From NCBI GenBank assembly GCA_020249865.1, contig JADCEV010000077.1, forward strand, positions 1-32,692: DNA of 32,692 nt. Reading direction: 5' to 3'. Shown piece after piece: positions 25,001 through 32,465 of this stretch (its first letter is position 1; every line of letters starts with the position of its first letter). Both the position numbers and the translations under genes were made by a program. The notes below the pieces were generated by a model. It was given only the letters and a program-made list of their open reading frames with translations, was not told the DNA's origin and ran no database searches. This stretch comes from Roseomonas sp. GTDB lineage: Bacteria > Pseudomonadota > Alphaproteobacteria > Acetobacterales > Acetobacteraceae.

Positions 25001-25581
25001 GGACCGGTGCGAATGATAGGCTTGATGGTGGCGCCGGTGCGGATAGCCTGCTGGGTGACGCCGGCAATGACAGTCTGGATGGCGGCAGCGATACCGATTG
25101 GCTGAATTTCACGGCCGCGACCCAGGCGGTCACGGTTGATCTGCAAAATGGTTCAGCTACAGGCTTCTTCGGCACTGACCAAGTGATGAACATTGAAGCC
25201 GTGCTTGGCGGTAATGCAGCGGATAGCCTGCGTGGCGATGCTGGCAGCAACACGCTGCATGGCGGCGCTGGCGCCGATACAATGGACGGCGGCGCGGGCA
25301 ATGATCTATTCTTCGTGACACACGCCGGCGATCTGGTGACGGAACTCGCCGGCGGCGGCGCGGATACCATCATCGCCTCGACCAGCATGGCCATGCCCAA
25401 TCATGTGGAGGCACTGCGCATAGCCGAGGGCGTTTCCGGCATCACCATCACGGGCAGCGAGGGTAATGACATGCTGATCGGTAATGGTCTGGCAAATAAC
25501 TTCAATGGTGGCGCGGGGGATGATGTGATCCTGGTGGGGAATGTGACACTTGCGGATATTCATGCCCTCTTCGCGATATGA
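22027..25581 (+). CDS. Large RTX (hemolysin-type Ca-binding repeat) protein, probable type I secretion substrate
   Basis: An 1184-residue protein. Residues 1-270 form a unique N-terminal region (FSDFIRDYTNHQHFLRYGRE at 71-90) with no enzyme motif I recognise. GGxGxDxxx nonapeptide repeats cluster at about 273-470, 600-665, 690-705, 785-890 and 980-1165. Residues 471-560 look like a hemolysin-type calcium-binding related (HCBP_related) module, with a second partial copy near 905-978. The C-terminus ILVGNVTLADIHALFAI is a plausible uncleaved secretion signal. There is no N-terminal signal peptide and no cysteine in the whole protein, both normal for RTX exports. No HlyB/HlyD/TolC genes are nearby. 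Base composition is uneven: 16/60 G+C at 24241-24300 against 38/60 at 25261-25320, suggesting mosaic origin. Confidence 0.9.
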   Translation: MFKLNSTHKRNGFEGLDALTSMRADARNGLIAYGDIYDQLADWGDGQDGVDRASIEWLRGAADVNRGEGVFSDFIRDYTNHQHFLRYGRELTAQELQTLSDNIAENVIAEILNSHNNPSLADIPTLSVIGQNDAKGVIDSKFDQDITAWSGVVLFPFLGNRTFLNEMLSDTNATSTYRVIAALDSLTVAAGGVNPLEALQLFGQMVENYLSPGFGPSIPVVIDVAGDLTGFVSSAYGRDDYLSNFFANAVLGRVGIHADTLHLTEGGNIKLVHGGPGDDMIIADALSGFGHIIDGGDGEDKLDLSVATSDLEVTSDADSYVHHRILFDGGIFSEDTVLVNTEHLLLGSGDDNVTINQSIASSLQTLATGGGNDVVSITSTNLSPALEVDLGSGDDEFAGGNGNELVTGGTGNDTLTGGAGNDFLNGGEGLNGGGGDDSFQGLQPRGAGDDILNGGQGDDRLEGGAGNDTYLFVTGDGVDRILDADRAGSIVVNGTTLAGQARYVSGNQWALAAGGSSYTLSYFDDMQTLAIARSGQSADTILVEGFEKATGGLGITLEDTDYVPPPQGLSLFAGSGTPAPVTWLGTPGSDSFYTWVSAIVYAGDGNDYFSSTRTADYALAYGGGGDDRFFSHHDNATFYGGAGNDQLGVIGNSYADGGDGNDQIESFPVQTLEFYGLSFLHGDRPESTQQTLIGGAGIDTLVVYGGHGEIYVDLRTGTLRHQFDATFYFEGSRIETNSYVRSVTTQFHFFEFENILSNIAKNKTTIIGDNGDNRLNAGGQAGLDTSLFGGEGNDTVTLEPHGKGIADGGSGNDILNLVNNRVEAFYLAGGEVAAYGGSGDDTLNIFAAAEVTADGGAGNDTFTIKAAYKSSSEVRPNNINGGAGYDTVSLLDESYYYYQLRSFLFGQIVITEAEELIIRGTRISGVAAYDEWYDTYRLGSVTLNRDSSGLTVTASAYPEISVLLADWSSSNNYGITLPARISGTGGADVLTGTGANDRLDGGAGADSLLGDAGNDSLDGGSDTDWLNFTAATQAVTVDLQNGSATGFFGTDQVMNIEAVLGGNAADSLRGDAGSNTLHGGAGADTMDGGAGNDLFFVTHAGDLVTELAGGGADTIIASTSMAMPNHVEALRIAEGVSGITITGSEGNDMLIGNGLANNFNGGAGDDVILVGNVTLADIHALFAI

Positions 25582-25640
25582 ATGCGTCTCCGGCCATGTG
25601 GCATCATCTTGCGGCGCGAAAAATACGATCAGAAAAGGGT

Positions 25641-26930
25641 TTACGAAGTATCCCCTGCAGGACGGTAATCGGGTGCCGCTCTCGCAATACCAGCGGTGGC
25701 GAGCACCGCATCAGCCAGCACGCGCAAGCCGGCTTCGGCCCAGGCGGGTGTGATGCTTTCGGCTTCATTATGGCTGATGCCGCCATGGCAGGGGCAGAAA
25801 ATCATCGCCGCCGGCACGCGCCGCGCGACATAAACTGCGTCATGCCCGATGCCGGTTGGCATATCCATATGCGGCAGACCCAGCCGGGTTGCGGCATCAC
25901 GCACGCGCCCGACCAGCGCAGTATCAAACGGCGTCAAAGGCGATTGCCAGAAATCGGTGATGGTAATGCTCACCCCCCGCGCCGCTGCCAATTCCGCTGC
26001 CTTTGCGCGAATCTGCGCCCCCATGCGCGCGAGCAATTCCGGGTCGCCATGGCGCGTATCAATGCTGAACCAGATGCGTGACGGCGCGATATTGCGGCTA
26101 TCGGGATAGACCGTGAGCCGCCCAACCGTGGCGCGGCCCGGTTCGCCTGAAGGGCTGAAGGCGCGCAAGGCAATCTCCTCAATCGCGGCAATCAAAGGGG
26201 CGGCGGCCATCATGGCATCGCGCCGCCCGGCCATCGGTGACCCACCATGGGATTCAGCGCCTTCGATCGTCACCTCATACCAGGCCTGCGCCAGGGCATG
26301 GGTGACAACGCCAATATCCTTGCCGGCATTCTCCAGCAGCGCACCCTGTTCGATATGCAATTCGAAATAGGCGGCAAGATCAGCCAGGCCCGCAGGATCA
26401 GCATCGCCACGCCAGCCGATGCGCGTGAGTTCCTCGCCGAAGGCCTTGCCGTCAGTGTCACGCAGCGCCAGCACATCAGCCTCAGCGAAAATGCCCATCG
26501 CCGCGCCACTGCCCATCATAGGGGGCGAGAAGCGCGCCCCTTCCTCATTGGTCCAATTGATCAGCACCAAGGGCGCTTCGGTTTCAATCCCGGCTTCATG
26601 CAGGGCGCGCAGCACTTCAAGCCCAGCCAATACGCCAAGCGGGCCGTCAAACTTGCCGCCTGTTGGTTGCGTATCCAAATGGCTGCCCATCGCGACGGGC
26701 TTGCGCGTCGGGTCACGCCCTTCGCGGCGCAGCACCATGTTGCCGAGGCGATCAACGGAAAGCGTGCATCCCATCGCCTCCCCCCAACGGCGCAGCAAAT
26801 GGCGACCTTCGGAATCAAGGTCCGTCAGCGTCTGCCGATTGCAGCCACCTTTCGGCGTGCCGCCAATCTTCGCGAGTTCCATCAGGCTATCCCAAAGCCG
26901 GGCGCCGGAAAGGGGCAGGTTGGTGGTCAT
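25641..26930 (-). CDS. M20-type Zn-dependent amidase, hydantoinase/carbamoylase family
   Basis: A 429-residue binuclear-metal amidase of the N-carbamoyl-L-amino acid hydrolase / allantoate amidohydrolase / ureidoglycolate family. Metal and catalytic motifs: GSHLDTQPTGGKFDGPLGV (82-100; H84, D95), NWTNEEGARF (E129/E130), ELHIEQG (H192) and the C-terminal CHGGISHNEAES histidine. The central lid domain has GAESHGGSPMAGRRDAM. The start at 26930 is chosen because GGAG sits 9 bases upstream and the ATG overlaps the preceding stop (ATGA); an in-frame codon at 26954 lies before that site. It follows the M20 deacylase in a two-gene operon and converges on the RTX gene with a 59-bp gap that has no clear terminator. 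Confidence 0.92.
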   Translation of the reverse strand: MTTNLPLSGARLWDSLMELAKIGGTPKGGCNRQTLTDLDSEGRHLLRRWGEAMGCTLSVDRLGNMVLRREGRDPTRKPVAMGSHLDTQPTGGKFDGPLGVLAGLEVLRALHEAGIETEAPLVLINWTNEEGARFSPPMMGSGAAMGIFAEADVLALRDTDGKAFGEELTRIGWRGDADPAGLADLAAYFELHIEQGALLENAGKDIGVVTHALAQAWYEVTIEGAESHGGSPMAGRRDAMMAAAPLIAAIEEIALRAFSPSGEPGRATVGRLTVYPDSRNIAPSRIWFSIDTRHGDPELLARMGAQIRAKAAELAAARGVSITITDFWQSPLTPFDTALVGRVRDAATRLGLPHMDMPTGIGHDAVYVARRVPAAMIFCPCHGGISHNEAESITPAWAEAGLRVLADAVLATAGIARAAPDYRPAGDTS

Positions 26931-28222
26931 GATGCTTTCTCCACCCCGCACCATTCCGCCATGGTGAGCGCAATGGTGCGGGTAATGTCATGCATGGATT
27001 GCAGGCCGACACTTTCATCAATGCCGTGAATATTCTCGGCATCCGGGCCGAAACACGCCACTGGCACGCCCTGATGCAGCACGAAATGCCGGCCATCGGT
27101 CAGCCCCGCGGAAGGATAATCGCGCAAGGCACCGCCCGAGACATCAGTAAAATGCCGCTTGGCCATGCGCACAATCGGCGCCTGCATGTCAAAGACGCAG
27201 GGCTCGGCCATGAAGCCCTTGAATTCCAGCTTGATCTTGGCGCCGCGCAACTTTTCATCCGCGCCCGCTGCCGCGACCAGGTTTTCGATATCGGCCTTCA
27301 CCGCGGCAGCGCTATTGCCCATCATGACACCGACGCGCAGCCCGATCCGCGCGCGGGTTGGCACCGAGGAATTCCATTCGCCGCCTTCAATCGTGCCGAG
27401 GTTCACATTCACCGGATGGTTCACACCATGGAAGGAGGCATGAATGTTTTCGGCGCGGTTCATCCGGGCCTCATATTCCTTAAAATAGCCGGCGATGGTG
27501 CTGGCCGCTTCAATGGCATTCAGCCCGGCCTGCATATCGCGCACATGGGCGGGGCGGCCGGAAACCGTGACCCAAGCCCAAACCACACCGACTTCCGCGC
27601 TATACATGGCGGGCAGGCCGGGGCCTGGTTCGGGGATGATGACCGCATCGGTGCGCGGCAGCGCGAGCATCGCTGCCAGCGCGCCATTGCCGGTGCATTC
27701 TTCCTCGATCACCGATTGCATCTGCACCTGGGCGGCCGGCTGCAAGCCAACGCGCTTCAAGGCACGAAAGGCGGTGACGTAAGAAATAATGCCCGCCTTC
27801 ATATCGCCCGCACCACGGCCATACATGCGGCCATCGCGAATGGCGGGCTCATAGGGCGGCGTTTCCCACATATCCGCCGCCCCTTCGGGCACCACATCCA
27901 CATGGCCTTGCAGGGTCAGGCTTTTCCCCTTCGCGTCGCGCGGCGTGAAGACGGCCACGACATTGTCGCGCCCTTCATAGGGAATCAGCGGCGGCGAAAA
28001 GCCGGGATGACCTTCAAGCGCGCTCGGCACCGTTGGAATGCGCTGCGGTGTCAGGCCCAGCCCCTCATAAATCCGCGCCATTTCATTCAAGGCGGAGGCT
28101 TCATTGCCAAGCGTAGACGGGCAGCGCACAAGGCGCGAGAGCATGGCGATACTCTCCGCCCGCAGCTCATCCACCGCTTCCAGAATGGCGCGCCGCGCAC
28201 CGGGGTCCAGGGGTTGCGTCAA
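26927..28222 (-). CDS. M20 family ArgE/DapE-type deacylase (TTG start)
   Basis: A 431-residue metallohydrolase. Motifs are LQGHVDVVPEG (H107, D109), GRGAGDMKAGI (bridging D140), IEEECTGNG (E173/E174) and a C-terminal ENIHGIDESV histidine. Family members remove acyl groups from N-acyl amino acids or dipeptides; the ArgE/DapE-related subgroup is broad and this need not be the arginine or lysine pathway enzyme. The start is TTG at 28222, supported by GGAAGGA seven bases upstream; the next ATG would delete 26 residues of a normal N-terminus. Coupled to the downstream amidase by ATGA. Divergent from the deacetylase gene across 102 bp. Confidence 0.92.
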   Translation of the reverse strand: MTQPLDPGARRAILEAVDELRAESIAMLSRLVRCPSTLGNEASALNEMARIYEGLGLTPQRIPTVPSALEGHPGFSPPLIPYEGRDNVVAVFTPRDAKGKSLTLQGHVDVVPEGAADMWETPPYEPAIRDGRMYGRGAGDMKAGIISYVTAFRALKRVGLQPAAQVQMQSVIEEECTGNGALAAMLALPRTDAVIIPEPGPGLPAMYSAEVGVVWAWVTVSGRPAHVRDMQAGLNAIEAASTIAGYFKEYEARMNRAENIHASFHGVNHPVNVNLGTIEGGEWNSSVPTRARIGLRVGVMMGNSAAAVKADIENLVAAAGADEKLRGAKIKLEFKGFMAEPCVFDMQAPIVRMAKRHFTDVSGGALRDYPSAGLTDGRHFVLHQGVPVACFGPDAENIHGIDESVGLQSMHDITRTIALTMAEWCGVEKAS

Positions 28223-28324
28223 GGCTCAATCCTTCCGTGCATCGGGCGAGACGCTACCGAGCCAAACCACGGGCAGCAAGCGCAGCGCCTTCGCAGCCGG
28301 GGCAAAACTGGTTAGCCTTGCCTG

Positions 28325-29362
28325 ATGAAGACCTTCGCCCATCCGGATCATGCCGGGCATCACCCGGCGTTTTTCCTGCAACGCGGCCGCGTCCGCGCCA
28401 ATTTTGAAATCCCCGCCCGCGCGGCTGCCCTGGAAGCGGCGCTGCATCGCATCGGGCTGGCGCCGAGCACGCCGGAAGCCGTGCCACTTGCCGCCATGCA
28501 ATCAGTACACAGCGCGGATTATCTCGCTTTTCTCGCCGAAGCTGCGCGGGATTGGTCGCTGCTTGCCGATCCGGGGCCAGAGGTTGTTGCGAATATGCAC
28601 CCCTCACCGGAAATGCTGGCGCAGGGTGCGGCTTGTGGCGATAGCATCATCGCGCGCGCCGGCTGGTATATGGCCGATACGGCCTGCCCGATTGGTCCCG
28701 GAACATGGGCAGCTATTCAAGGGGCGGCGGCTTGCGCCTTGGCCGCCGCACGAGAAGCGGCTGCGGGGCGCAGCGCCTATGCGCTCTGTCGCCCGCCTGG
28801 TCATCACGCTTACGCCGCGCGCGCTGGTGGGCATTGCTATGTGAATAATGCGGCGCTCGCCGCGCAGGCTTTGGTGGATGCGGGCGCCAAGCGCGTCGCG
28901 GTCTTGGATATTGATAGCCATCACGGCAATGGCACGCAGGGTATTTTTTGGGAACGCGGCGATGTGCTGACCATTTCCATCCATGCCGATCCTGATCGCT
29001 ATTACCCCTGGTTCGTTGGCCGCACGCGCGAACGCGGCGCCGGCGCGGGCGACGGGCGCAATATGAATATGCCGCTTGCCTTCGGCACGGGGGATGAGGG
29101 CTGGCTGGATGCCATTCGCTACGCCATGGCCGCGATCCGCGACCACAAGACCGAGGCCTTGGTGGTGCCGCTCGGCTTTGATGCCTCGGAACATGAACCG
29201 CTCGCCGCGCTGAAGGTGACAGCAGATGGTTTCGCCCGCGCCGGCGCCATGATTGGTGGGCTCAAGCTGCCCACCGCCATCACCCAGGAAGGCGGCTATA
29301 ATGTCGATGTCATCGGCGATTTATTGGCGGGCTTCCTGCAAGCCTGGGGAGATGCGGCATGA
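28325..29362 (+). CDS. Histone-deacetylase superfamily protein, probably acetylpolyamine amidohydrolase-like
   Basis: A 345-residue Zn-dependent arginase-fold deacetylase. Catalytic residues are H160/H161 (RPPGHHAY), Zn ligands D197 and H199 (VLDIDSHHGNGTQ), D286 (PLGFDASEHEP) and Y325 (EGGYNVDV). As I remember the numbers for Mycoplana ramosa acetylpolyamine amidohydrolase (H158, H159, D195, H197, D284, Y323), all six are shifted by exactly two, which strongly supports that subgroup over AcuC or eukaryotic-type HDACs. Such enzymes release acetate from N-acetylputrescine and related amines in polyamine breakdown. It overlaps the M19 dipeptidase gene by ATGA. It has no clear ribosome binding site. 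Confidence 0.88.
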   Translation: MKTFAHPDHAGHHPAFFLQRGRVRANFEIPARAAALEAALHRIGLAPSTPEAVPLAAMQSVHSADYLAFLAEAARDWSLLADPGPEVVANMHPSPEMLAQGAACGDSIIARAGWYMADTACPIGPGTWAAIQGAAACALAAAREAAAGRSAYALCRPPGHHAYAARAGGHCYVNNAALAAQALVDAGAKRVAVLDIDSHHGNGTQGIFWERGDVLTISIHADPDRYYPWFVGRTRERGAGAGDGRNMNMPLAFGTGDEGWLDAIRYAMAAIRDHKTEALVVPLGFDASEHEPLAALKVTADGFARAGAMIGGLKLPTAITQEGGYNVDVIGDLLAGFLQAWGDAA

Positions 29363-30366
29363 GCGAGGCGATTCACGCGGCCACCCTGACGCTTGATACC
29401 CATGTGGATATCAGATGGCCCGACCCGCCGGACGCGACGCAGGAAACCGATCGCTGCGTTGATTTCCCGAAGATGCAGCGCGGTGGACTGAAGGCCGTTG
29501 TCTTCATTGCCTATACGCCGCAAGGCCCGCGCGATGCTGCCGGCCATCAGGCCGCCGCTGATCGGGCCGAGGCGATGCTCCGCGACATCCGCACACGCGC
29601 GGATGGTGTGGCGCGGCACTTCTGCGCCACTGCCGATCAATTGGAAGCGGCCCATCAGGCGGGCGCGCTTGCGGTGCTGAGCGCGGTTGAAAACGGCAAT
29701 GCCATGGGGCGCGATTTGGCGCGGCTGAAACTCTGGCGTGATCTGGGCGCGATCTATCTGACGCTCACGCATGATGGGCATAATGATCTGGCCGATGCGG
29801 CGCGGCCCAAGCCCGCACTCGGCGATGGCACGGCGCAACATGGCGGGCTTTCCGATCTGGGCCGGCAAGCGATTGCGGAGATGAACCGCATCGGCCTGAT
29901 CATTGATGTCTCCCACGCCGCGAAAACTTCCATGATGCAGGCGGCAGAGCTTTCGCGCGCGCCGATTGTCGCGACGCATTCCTGCTGCCGCGCGCTTTGC
30001 GATCATCCGCGCAATCTGGATGATGAGCAGTTGGATATGCTGCGGGCAAAGGGCGGCTTGGTGCAGATCACCGCACTTGATGCCTTTCTTCGCCCCCCTG
30101 GGGCGGATGGCAAATCACCCGCGACGGTTGTGGATATGGTGGATCACGTGGATTACGCGGTGCGCCGCATCGGGCTTGATCATGTCGGCCTGTCATCGGA
30201 TTTTGATGGCGGCGGCGGCATTCCCGGCTGGGCCAATGCCGGGGAGACGGCGAACCTGACGGCGGAATTGCACCGCCGCGGCTATGGCGCGCGGGAGATT
30301 GATCTGCTCTGGTCCGGCAATTTCCGGCGGCTAATGCGGCGGGTGCAGGGGATGGCTGAAGTATAA
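29359..30366 (+). CDS. M19 family (membrane-dipeptidase type) dipeptidase
   Basis: A 335-residue TIM-barrel Zn dipeptidase. Metal ligands: H15 and D17 (LDTHVD), bridging E111 (SAVENG), H186 (DVSHA) and H207 (ATHS); D281 (LSSDFDGGG) is the usual catalytic aspartate. The family cleaves dipeptides, often with D-amino acids; eukaryotic renal dipeptidase is the reference. There is no signal peptide, so it should be cytoplasmic. Its ATG overlaps the deacetylase stop (ATGA), so the two are translated together. The DFPKMQRGGLKAVVFIAY and SGNFRRLMRRV ends show a complete protein. Confidence 0.94.
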   Translation: MSEAIHAATLTLDTHVDIRWPDPPDATQETDRCVDFPKMQRGGLKAVVFIAYTPQGPRDAAGHQAAADRAEAMLRDIRTRADGVARHFCATADQLEAAHQAGALAVLSAVENGNAMGRDLARLKLWRDLGAIYLTLTHDGHNDLADAARPKPALGDGTAQHGGLSDLGRQAIAEMNRIGLIIDVSHAAKTSMMQAAELSRAPIVATHSCCRALCDHPRNLDDEQLDMLRAKGGLVQITALDAFLRPPGADGKSPATVVDMVDHVDYAVRRIGLDHVGLSSDFDGGGGIPGWANAGETANLTAELHRRGYGAREIDLLWSGNFRRLMRRVQGMAEV

Positions 30367-30408
30367 CTTATGGTTGTATTTCGGCGCGGAATGCGCCATT
30401 GATGCGGC

Positions 30409-31926
30409 ATGTCCATTGCCCGCATCGCCACCTTCGCCTTCGCTGGGATCGAAGCCCAGGCGGTGGAGGTACAGGTGCAAATCGCCCCCGGCCTGCCGGC
30501 CTTCCTCGTGGTGGGTCTGCCCGATAAGGCGGTTGCCGAAAGCCGCGAAAGGGTGCGCGCGGCCTTGCTTGGCCTTGGCCTTTCCATGCCGCCCAAGCGC
30601 GTGCTGGTGAACCTGGCACCGGCTGATATCGCCAAGGAAGGCAGCCATTTCGATCTACCCATTGCCCTTGCCGTGCTGGCGGCGATGGATGTGCTGCCGC
30701 GCGATGAATTGGCGGGCTTCGCGGCGCTCGGCGAATTGTCGCTTGATGGCGCCATCATGCCCGTGGCGGGCGTGCTGCCGGCAGCCCTTGGCGCCTCGGC
30801 GCGTGAATTGGGGCTGATCTGCCCTGCCGCACAGGGTGGTGAGGCCGCCTGGGCTGGGCAGATTGAAGTGCTCGCCGCACCTGATCTTCCCGCACTGCTC
30901 AATCACTTCAAGGGTGTGCAGGTCTTGCGCGCGCCGGAAGCGCCGAAACTGGATGCAGCGCCGCTTACTGGCCCCTGTTTGTCCGATGTGAAGGGGCAGG
31001 AAACCGCAAAGCGCGCCTTGGAAATCGCCGCGGCTGGCGGGCACAATTTGCTGATGATCGGCCCGCCGGGTGGTGGCAAATCCATGCTCGCCGCGCGCCT
31101 GCCTGCGCTGCTGCCTGATCTTTCACCGGCTGAGGCTTTGGAAGTCAGTCTCGTGCATTCCATCGCGGGCCTGCTGCAAGGCGGGCGGCTGGTGACGCGC
31201 CCACCATTCCGGGAGCCGCATCACTCCGCTTCCATGCCCGCGCTGGTTGGTGGTGGGTCGCGTGCCAAGCCAGGTGAGATCAGCCTCGCGCATCGCGGTG
31301 TCTTGTTCCTGGATGAATGGCCGGAATTTCCGCGCCAGGCGCTGGAGGCCCTGCGTCAGCCGATGGAAACCGGGCGCACCACCATCAGCCGCGTGCATTC
31401 GCATGTCACCTATCCGGCTCGGTTTCAGTGCATTGCGGCGATGAATCCCTGCCGCTGCGGCTATTTGGGGCAACCAGGGCGCGAATGCGGTCGCGCGCCG
31501 CGTTGTGGTGAGGATTACCAGATGCGGCTTTCCGGCCCGCTGCTTGATCGCATGGATATCACCATTGAAGTCATGCCGATTGCCCCCGCTGAATTGGCCC
31601 GCGCCCCGGCGGGTGAGGCCAGCGTCGCCGTCGCGGCGCGCGTGAAGGCAGCCCGTGCGGCGCAGCGCGCGCGTTATGGCGCAGATGGCCCGCCCAATAA
31701 TGCCGAAGCGAGCCTTGCCCAATTGCAGCAGGGAATTGAGGCTGAGGCCGCGCATTTGCTTGAAGTGGCGGCAACGCGGCTTGGCCTATCATCGCGTGGC
31801 CAGGTCCGCAGCCTGCGTGTCGCGCGCACCATTGCTGATCTGGCAGGCAGTACCATGATCCGGCGCGCGCATATTGCCGAAGCGCTCGCCTTTCGTCATC
31901 GCATGCCGGGGCGGGTGGCGGCCTAA
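30409..31926 (+). CDS. comM: YifB/ComM family Mg-chelatase-like AAA+ ATPase
   Basis: A 505-residue AAA+ protein. The N-terminal ChlI/Lon-like domain (about 1-170) starts MSIARIATFAFAGIEAQAVE. A magnesium-chelatase-like ATPase follows, with Walker A GPPGGGKS (218-225), Walker B LFLDEWPEF, and the cysteine cluster AMNPCRCGYLG...C...C. In naturally transformable bacteria ComM is a branch-migration helicase acting during integration of incoming DNA; in others (YifB) the role is less clear. The start is the conserved MSIAR, though no ribosome binding site is visible. It is 42 bp after the dipeptidase and overlaps the GNAT gene at the 3' end by 4 bp on opposite strands. Confidence 0.95.
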   Translation: MSIARIATFAFAGIEAQAVEVQVQIAPGLPAFLVVGLPDKAVAESRERVRAALLGLGLSMPPKRVLVNLAPADIAKEGSHFDLPIALAVLAAMDVLPRDELAGFAALGELSLDGAIMPVAGVLPAALGASARELGLICPAAQGGEAAWAGQIEVLAAPDLPALLNHFKGVQVLRAPEAPKLDAAPLTGPCLSDVKGQETAKRALEIAAAGGHNLLMIGPPGGGKSMLAARLPALLPDLSPAEALEVSLVHSIAGLLQGGRLVTRPPFREPHHSASMPALVGGGSRAKPGEISLAHRGVLFLDEWPEFPRQALEALRQPMETGRTTISRVHSHVTYPARFQCIAAMNPCRCGYLGQPGRECGRAPRCGEDYQMRLSGPLLDRMDITIEVMPIAPAELARAPAGEASVAVAARVKAARAAQRARYGADGPPNNAEASLAQLQQGIEAEAAHLLEVAATRLGLSSRGQVRSLRVARTIADLAGSTMIRRAHIAEALAFRHRMPGRVAA

Positions 31927-32393
31927 AGAGAAGTTTTCGGATCGAGCCGCAGCACATAGGAACGCCAAGGCGCGCGTGCGGCGATACGCTCATAAAGCGC
32001 GATGGCGGCCTGGTCGGTCTCGGGCACGATCCAGCGCAGATGCGACCAGTCGCGCGAATGCCCAATGGAAGTAAGCCCTTCAATCAAGGCTTGCGCCACG
32101 CCCTGGCGGCGCGCGGCGGGCGCCACGAAAAGATCATCAAGCGCGCCGCAGCGCCGCGCGAAGACAATTTCCGGCAGGTCGAAAAACAGCGCAAAGCCCA
32201 AGGGCGCATCACCGCGAAATGCCGTCAGGATTTCCGCACGCGGGTCACTGCTGATCATATCCAGCATGGCCCCAGGCGTGGCGTGCGCGGTGCCGGCCAG
32301 ATGCGGCGCTATTTCCGCACCATAGGCGGAGAGCAAGGGCAAAAGAAGCTGGTGGTCATGCGCCGGCAACAGGCGCGTTTCGAAAGGCATCAT
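31923..32393 (-). CDS. GNAT family N-acetyltransferase
   Basis: A 156-residue acetyl-CoA-dependent acetyltransferase. The acetyl-CoA binding motif A is seen in GALDDLFVAPAARRQGVAQALIEGL, cited here as the DLFVAPAARRQGVAQAL core, with the R/Q-x-x-G-x-A loop RRQGVA. The C-terminal WIVPETDQAAIALYERIAAR is also typical. The sequence resembles diamine/amino-acid acetyltransferases with ALDDLFV, but the acceptor cannot be named. Two adjacent ATGs (32393, 32390) are possible starts, with only a weak GGA upstream. A minus-strand terminator just upstream (32401-32442) separates it from the histone-like gene, so it probably has its own promoter or relies on read-through. Confidence 0.9.
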   Translation of the reverse strand: MMPFETRLLPAHDHQLLLPLLSAYGAEIAPHLAGTAHATPGAMLDMISSDPRAEILTAFRGDAPLGFALFFDLPEIVFARRCGALDDLFVAPAARRQGVAQALIEGLTSIGHSRDWSHLRWIVPETDQAAIALYERIAARAPWRSYVLRLDPKTSL

Positions 32394-32400
32394 TCAGGGT

Positions 32401-32442
32401 CCAAAAGCACCAAGGGCGCCGCATGACTGGCATGCGACGCCC
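32401..32442 (-). terminator. Intrinsic terminator of the histone H1-like gene
   Basis: Plus-strand GGGCGCCGCATG (32414-32425) and CATGCGACGCCC (32431-32442) pair at 11 of 12 positions around the loop ACTGG. On the minus strand the stem is followed by TTGGTGCTTTTGG. It starts 23 bp past the histone-like stop codon. Confidence 0.7.
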
Positions 32443-32465
32443 CAGTGCCGGGATCCGGTAGCCGA

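Noticed and set aside
26990-28315. A 441-codon open frame on the plus strand
   Set aside because: Antisense shadow of the M20 deacylase gene, which has full metal-binding motifs.
30383-30397. GGCGC-GGAAT-GCGCC hairpin between the dipeptidase and comM
   Set aside because: Short stem without a T-run; common by chance in this GC-rich sequence.
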